Of a DNA stretch of 9,682 nucleotides, positions 7,236 through 9,682 are shown one piece after another. The DNA is from Pseudomonadota bacterium. GTDB taxonomy: Bacteria; Pseudomonadota; Alphaproteobacteria; Sphingomonadales; Sphingomonadaceae. The stretch spans positions 1-9,682 of the forward strand of contig JAFAEZ010000177.1 in NCBI GenBank assembly GCA_023423775.1. Reading direction: 5' to 3'. The notes beneath the pieces were generated by a model. The model ran no database searches, was not told the DNA's origin, and saw only the letters and a program-made list of their open reading frames with translations. Within the stretch, counting starts at the first letter, position 1; every line of letters starts with the position of its first letter. The translations under genes and the position numbers were made by a program.

Positions 7236-9479
7236 TCAGGCGATCGCGTAGTGGGTCTGCATCATGTGCTGGATCGACGTCGAGTCGGGATCGCCGAACA
7301 GGATGTCGCTCATCTTCACCTTGTCGCCCTGGACGACGATCTCGAGATCGTAGCCGCGCACGCCGTCGGTATCGACGAACAATTTGCCGCCGCTGATCTT
7401 CACGTCGCCGCTGTCGATGCCGAAGGCGGTGAGATCGATCTTGTCGCGGCCCGATTCGAAGTCGCGGATCTTGTCCTTCGAGCCGGCGTCTTCGAACACG
7501 AAGATGTCGTTGCCGAGGCCGCCGATCAGCTCGTTCTTGCCGGCGCCGCCGTTCAGCACGTCGTTGCCGCCGCCGCCGTACAGCGTGTCGTTGCCGTCGC
7601 GGCCGAGCAACGTGTCGTTGCCGGCATTGCCGGTGAGCGTGTTGGCGGCGCTGTTGCCGATCAGCACGTCATCGCCGCTGCCGCCGCTGGCATTCTCGAT
7701 CACGACGCCGTTGGCGATCGTGTAGCCGCCCCGCACGCGGAGCGAGTTGGGAACGCCCGGCTCGTTGTGGAGGAACGAGATCACGCCGCCGCCGGTCGGG
7801 GTGTAGTCGAGCGTCGCCGCGGTGAGGTCGATCTGGGCGTCGAGCGCGCCGCCATAGACGATCGCGTCGGTGCCGCCCGTGTCCCAGATCGTCTGGTAGA
7901 AGGCGTCGTCGGTCACGTCGGTCAGCGCATAGACGTTGTCGCCCGTATTGTAGGCGTGGACGCCGTAGCGCGCCTGCAGCACGGCGATGTCGAACGCGCC
8001 GAGCGAGCCCGACCAGCCATTGTCGATGCCGGCGATCGTGAACGCCGACGGGCCGTCCGGGTGGAAGTCCCACGCGTCATTGTAGGACATGACGGTATAG
8101 ACGCCCTGGTTGAGGTCGTAGACGCCGTAGGAGCCGGTCGAACCGGTGACGCCGAGCATGACCTCCGAGCCGCCGCCATTGTCGTGCGGGTGAGCGATGC
8201 CGTGGGCGTGGCCGAATTCGTGCAGGATCACCGCGAACGAGAAGCCGCCGCGCTCCAGGCTCTGCGGGAACGCGCCCCAGCCGCCGCTGTCGATGTTGAA
8301 GGTGCCGATCCCCTGGGCCGAGCCATAGGCCGGATCCTGCGGATAGAAGCGCGCGCCATACGGCTCGTCTTCGGTCGTGATCAGGCGGAAGGTGGCCTGG
8401 TTGACGTCGGTGGTGACGACATAGTTCACGCCGAGGATATGCTCATATTCCTCGAGCGCGAGCATCACCTGCTGCATCTCGTAATTGGTCCAGCCGAGCG
8501 AGATCAAAGGCGCGTTGCTGTCGCCCTGGGTCTCGCCGAAATTCTCGCCGGCGGCGGCGAAATAAACATAGGCGGTCGGCACCCCGCCGACGTTCACGAA
8601 CGGAACGTTGGCGGCGCTGTCCCAGTTGAGCGACTGGAGCGGGTCGTAATCGGCCGGATTGAGTTCGGCGACGTCGAGCGTGTAGCCGCCGGTCATCGCA
8701 GGATCGAGCCCATAGGCGCGCACATAATAAGTGCCGCTATTTTCGGCGAAGAAGCTGAGGCCGGTCTCGTAATTGACCGCGTCGGTGATGAAATTGCCGG
8801 CCGCGTCATAGAGTTCGAGCACGCCGATATTCTCGCCGGGCTCGTCGTCCCAGTCGGCGCCGCCGGAAATGCCGCCGGCATAGCCGAACGAATAGACCAT
8901 GCCCGCGGTCATATCGATCTTGTAGACGTCGGTGTCGCCGGGCGTTTCGAGGAAGCCGTAGGTCGTGCCGGGATCGATCGCGACCGCGCCGGCGAGCGTG
9001 CCGGGCACGTCGTGCAGCGGGTTCGCGGTCCACACGTCGAGCGTGTAATTGCCGGTGTCGAGCGTCGGGTTGCCGGTGTCGAGCGTGTACCAGGAGCTGG
9101 CGAGCAGATAGTGGTTGCCGGTCGCCGTCGCGGTGTAGGTGATCATCGAGCCGCGGCCCGCGCCGCCGTCGTCATCCTCGGTGACGTAGGCGCCGGCGCT
9201 ATTGTACAATATCAGATAGGGGTCTTCGATCCCGTCGACCGGCGTGCCGCGATAGGAGAAGGCATAGGTCTGGCCCGCGACGAGATAGACGGGGATGATG
9301 TCCCAATTCTCGGTCCCGGAAAGCGAGCCCGGCACCGTCGTGTCGGAATGGGTCGCGATCAGGTTGAAGCTGTTGGCGATGTCGCCGGCGCCGGTGAAGG
9401 TCTCGAGATCGCGATATGTCGTGCCGGATTTGGCGAGGATGCGGCCATTCGCGTCCGTACGGACGAAGACTGAAGACAT
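7236..9479 (-). CDS. Serralysin-type RTX zinc metalloprotease (M10B), type I secreted
   Basis: This 747-residue extracellular protease is longer than typical serralysins (about 480 residues). Residues about 30-150 and 158-271 look like two beta-rich domains of the bacterial pre-peptidase (PPC) type: each has an AGxxYxFxY strand, a DPYLxLYN or LELYDAAG segment and a closing GxYTLDV. The catalytic domain spans about 290-510, with the zinc motif HEFGHAHGIAHP (His420, Glu421, His424, His430) and the Met-turn VMSYND (463-468), where Tyr466 is the usual fifth ligand. RTX nonapeptides for calcium fill 599-657 (GGSGDDVLIGN, NAGNDTLLG, GGGGNDVLNG), followed by a serralysin C-terminal domain (FVFEDAGSKDKIRDFESGRDKIDL). 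There is no Sec signal peptide, as expected for type I secretion with a C-terminal signal. ATG 9479 is chosen because GGGGGG lies 8 nt upstream; the frame stays open to 9566. No ABC exporter or inhibitor gene is adjacent. Confidence 0.95.
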   Translation of the reverse strand: MSSVFVRTDANGRILAKSGTTYRDLETFTGAGDIANSFNLIATHSDTTVPGSLSGTENWDIIPVYLVAGQTYAFSYRGTPVDGIEDPYLILYNSAGAYVTEDDDGGAGRGSMITYTATATGNHYLLASSWYTLDTGNPTLDTGNYTLDVWTANPLHDVPGTLAGAVAIDPGTTYGFLETPGDTDVYKIDMTAGMVYSFGYAGGISGGADWDDEPGENIGVLELYDAAGNFITDAVNYETGLSFFAENSGTYYVRAYGLDPAMTGGYTLDVAELNPADYDPLQSLNWDSAANVPFVNVGGVPTAYVYFAAAGENFGETQGDSNAPLISLGWTNYEMQQVMLALEEYEHILGVNYVVTTDVNQATFRLITTEDEPYGARFYPQDPAYGSAQGIGTFNIDSGGWGAFPQSLERGGFSFAVILHEFGHAHGIAHPHDNGGGSEVMLGVTGSTGSYGVYDLNQGVYTVMSYNDAWDFHPDGPSAFTIAGIDNGWSGSLGAFDIAVLQARYGVHAYNTGDNVYALTDVTDDAFYQTIWDTGGTDAIVYGGALDAQIDLTAATLDYTPTGGGVISFLHNEPGVPNSLRVRGGYTIANGVVIENASGGSGDDVLIGNSAANTLTGNAGNDTLLGRDGNDTLYGGGGNDVLNGGAGKNELIGGLGNDIFVFEDAGSKDKIRDFESGRDKIDLTAFGIDSGDVKISGGKLFVDTDGVRGYDLEIVVQGDKVKMSDILFGDPDSTSIQHMMQTHYAIA
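7500..7685 (-). repeat. RTX calcium-binding nonapeptide repeats within the protease
   Basis: Residues 599-660 of the protease contain about five tandem GGxGxDxLx-type units, some degenerate (SAANTLTGN, GAGKNELIG). At DNA level this appears as repeated cgttgccg/ccgccg blocks. In the family these form a calcium beta-roll that folds only outside the cell. The array is short, normal for a serralysin rather than a large RTX adhesin. Confidence 0.88.
9036..9098 (-). repeat. 21-bp in-frame tandem repeat in the protease N-terminal domain
   Basis: Three adjacent units begin with gtcgagcgt at 9036, 9057 and 9078. The first two differ at only a few bases over 21 bp; the third diverges after its first half. 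On the coding strand they give the heptad TLDTGNP-TLDTGNY-TLDV (residues 139-149 region). The repeat sits in the last strand-loop of the first PPC-like domain and looks like a local slippage duplication that preserved the frame. Confidence 0.65.
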
Positions 9480-9626
9480 TCCGATAACCCCCCATGATGG
9501 TGGTGATTGCCCCGCCGCGACTCGGCGGTTGGGCGCAAAGAGACCATGGTTTACAATTGGTTGCAAATACTTAGACTCGACCCCAATTTGATCCGTCTCT
9601 TAATGGGCTGAACGGAGGGTCGAGCC
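9480..9626. promoter_or_regulatory. Divergent intergenic region with inverted repeats
   Basis: This 147-bp gap separates the leftward protease gene from the rightward gene at the window edge and is AT-rich in its middle (about 9545-9605), as expected for promoters. It holds the palindromes CAATTG and TTGCAA close together near 9550-9566, and an 8-bp inverted repeat CTCGACCC (9576-9583) and GGGTCGAG (9617-9624), whose right arm overlaps the 3' end of the ribosome binding site of the rightward gene. I see no convincing -10/-35 pair on either strand. Confidence 0.4.
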
Positions 9627-9682
9627 TTGCCACGCACCCCGATACCTGCCGCCGTGGCGGCTTCTCTTGCGCTCGTCGCGCC
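9627..9682 (+). CDS. Start of an unidentified gene with a signal-like N-terminus (partial)
   Basis: A plus-strand frame opens with TTG at 9627, 7 nt after GGAGGG (9614-9619), a strong ribosome binding site. The 18 complete codons give MPRTPIPAAVAASLALVA, a short basic start followed by a hydrophobic alanine-rich run, consistent with a Sec signal peptide or first membrane segment. The frame is open to the window edge. It is divergent from the secreted protease. A secretion component or exported protein is possible, but 18 residues do not identify a family. A GTG at 9654 is a less likely start. Confidence 0.5.
   Translation, partial: MPRTPIPAAVAASLALVA

Noticed and set aside
7516..7700. Regular GC-rich repeats suggesting a CRISPR-like or satellite array
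   Set aside because: They are the DNA of RTX nonapeptide repeats in the protease reading frame; there is no repeat-spacer pattern.
7251..9473. A 740-codon open frame on the plus strand, opposite the protease
   Set aside because: It is the antisense shadow of a GC-rich gene, with low-complexity Val/Ala/Asp/Arg composition, no recognisable domain and no good ribosome site. The opposite strand has a complete zinc site and RTX repeats.

Overview
The window is GC-rich coding DNA from a proteobacterium. The left-edge TolC-type protein and the RTX metalloprotease look alphaproteobacterial, and my best guess is a sphingomonad. That rests on remembered family resemblance, because no rRNA or tRNA is present to fix the taxonomy.

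Layout, left to right. Positions 1-837 (minus) hold the N-terminal part of a TolC-family outer-membrane channel that runs off the left edge. Positions 958-2199 (minus) encode a complete cytochrome P450. The 2200-2570 gap carries a plus-strand control region: a candidate promoter, a short leader ORF rich in Trp codons, a small hairpin, and a strong hairpin followed by eight T. This is a tryptophan attenuator. Positions 2571-6997 (plus) are a tightly packed trpD-trpC(F)-trpB-trpA operon with every junction overlapping. Positions 6998-7235 lie between convergent genes and contain two hairpins. Positions 7236-9479 (minus) encode a 747-residue serralysin-type (M10) zinc metalloprotease with RTX repeats. 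Positions 9480-9626 are a divergent promoter region, and at 9627 a new plus-strand ORF with a good ribosome binding site runs off the right edge.

How the genes fit together. TrpD, the TrpC-TrpF fusion, TrpB and TrpA carry anthranilate to tryptophan. The leader would let the cell sense charged tRNA-Trp and stop transcription before trpD when tryptophan is plentiful. The first pathway step (anthranilate synthase, trpE/trpG) is not in the window, so the attenuator guards a block that begins at trpD. All four Trp proteins resemble the enteric (E. coli) versions, including the TrpC-TrpF fusion, which is unexpected if the host is an alphaproteobacterium. The protease has no Sec signal peptide, has RTX repeats and a non-cleaved C-terminal tail, and so should leave by type I secretion. 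The TolC-family protein at the left edge is of the kind used in such systems, but a link between the two is only inference.
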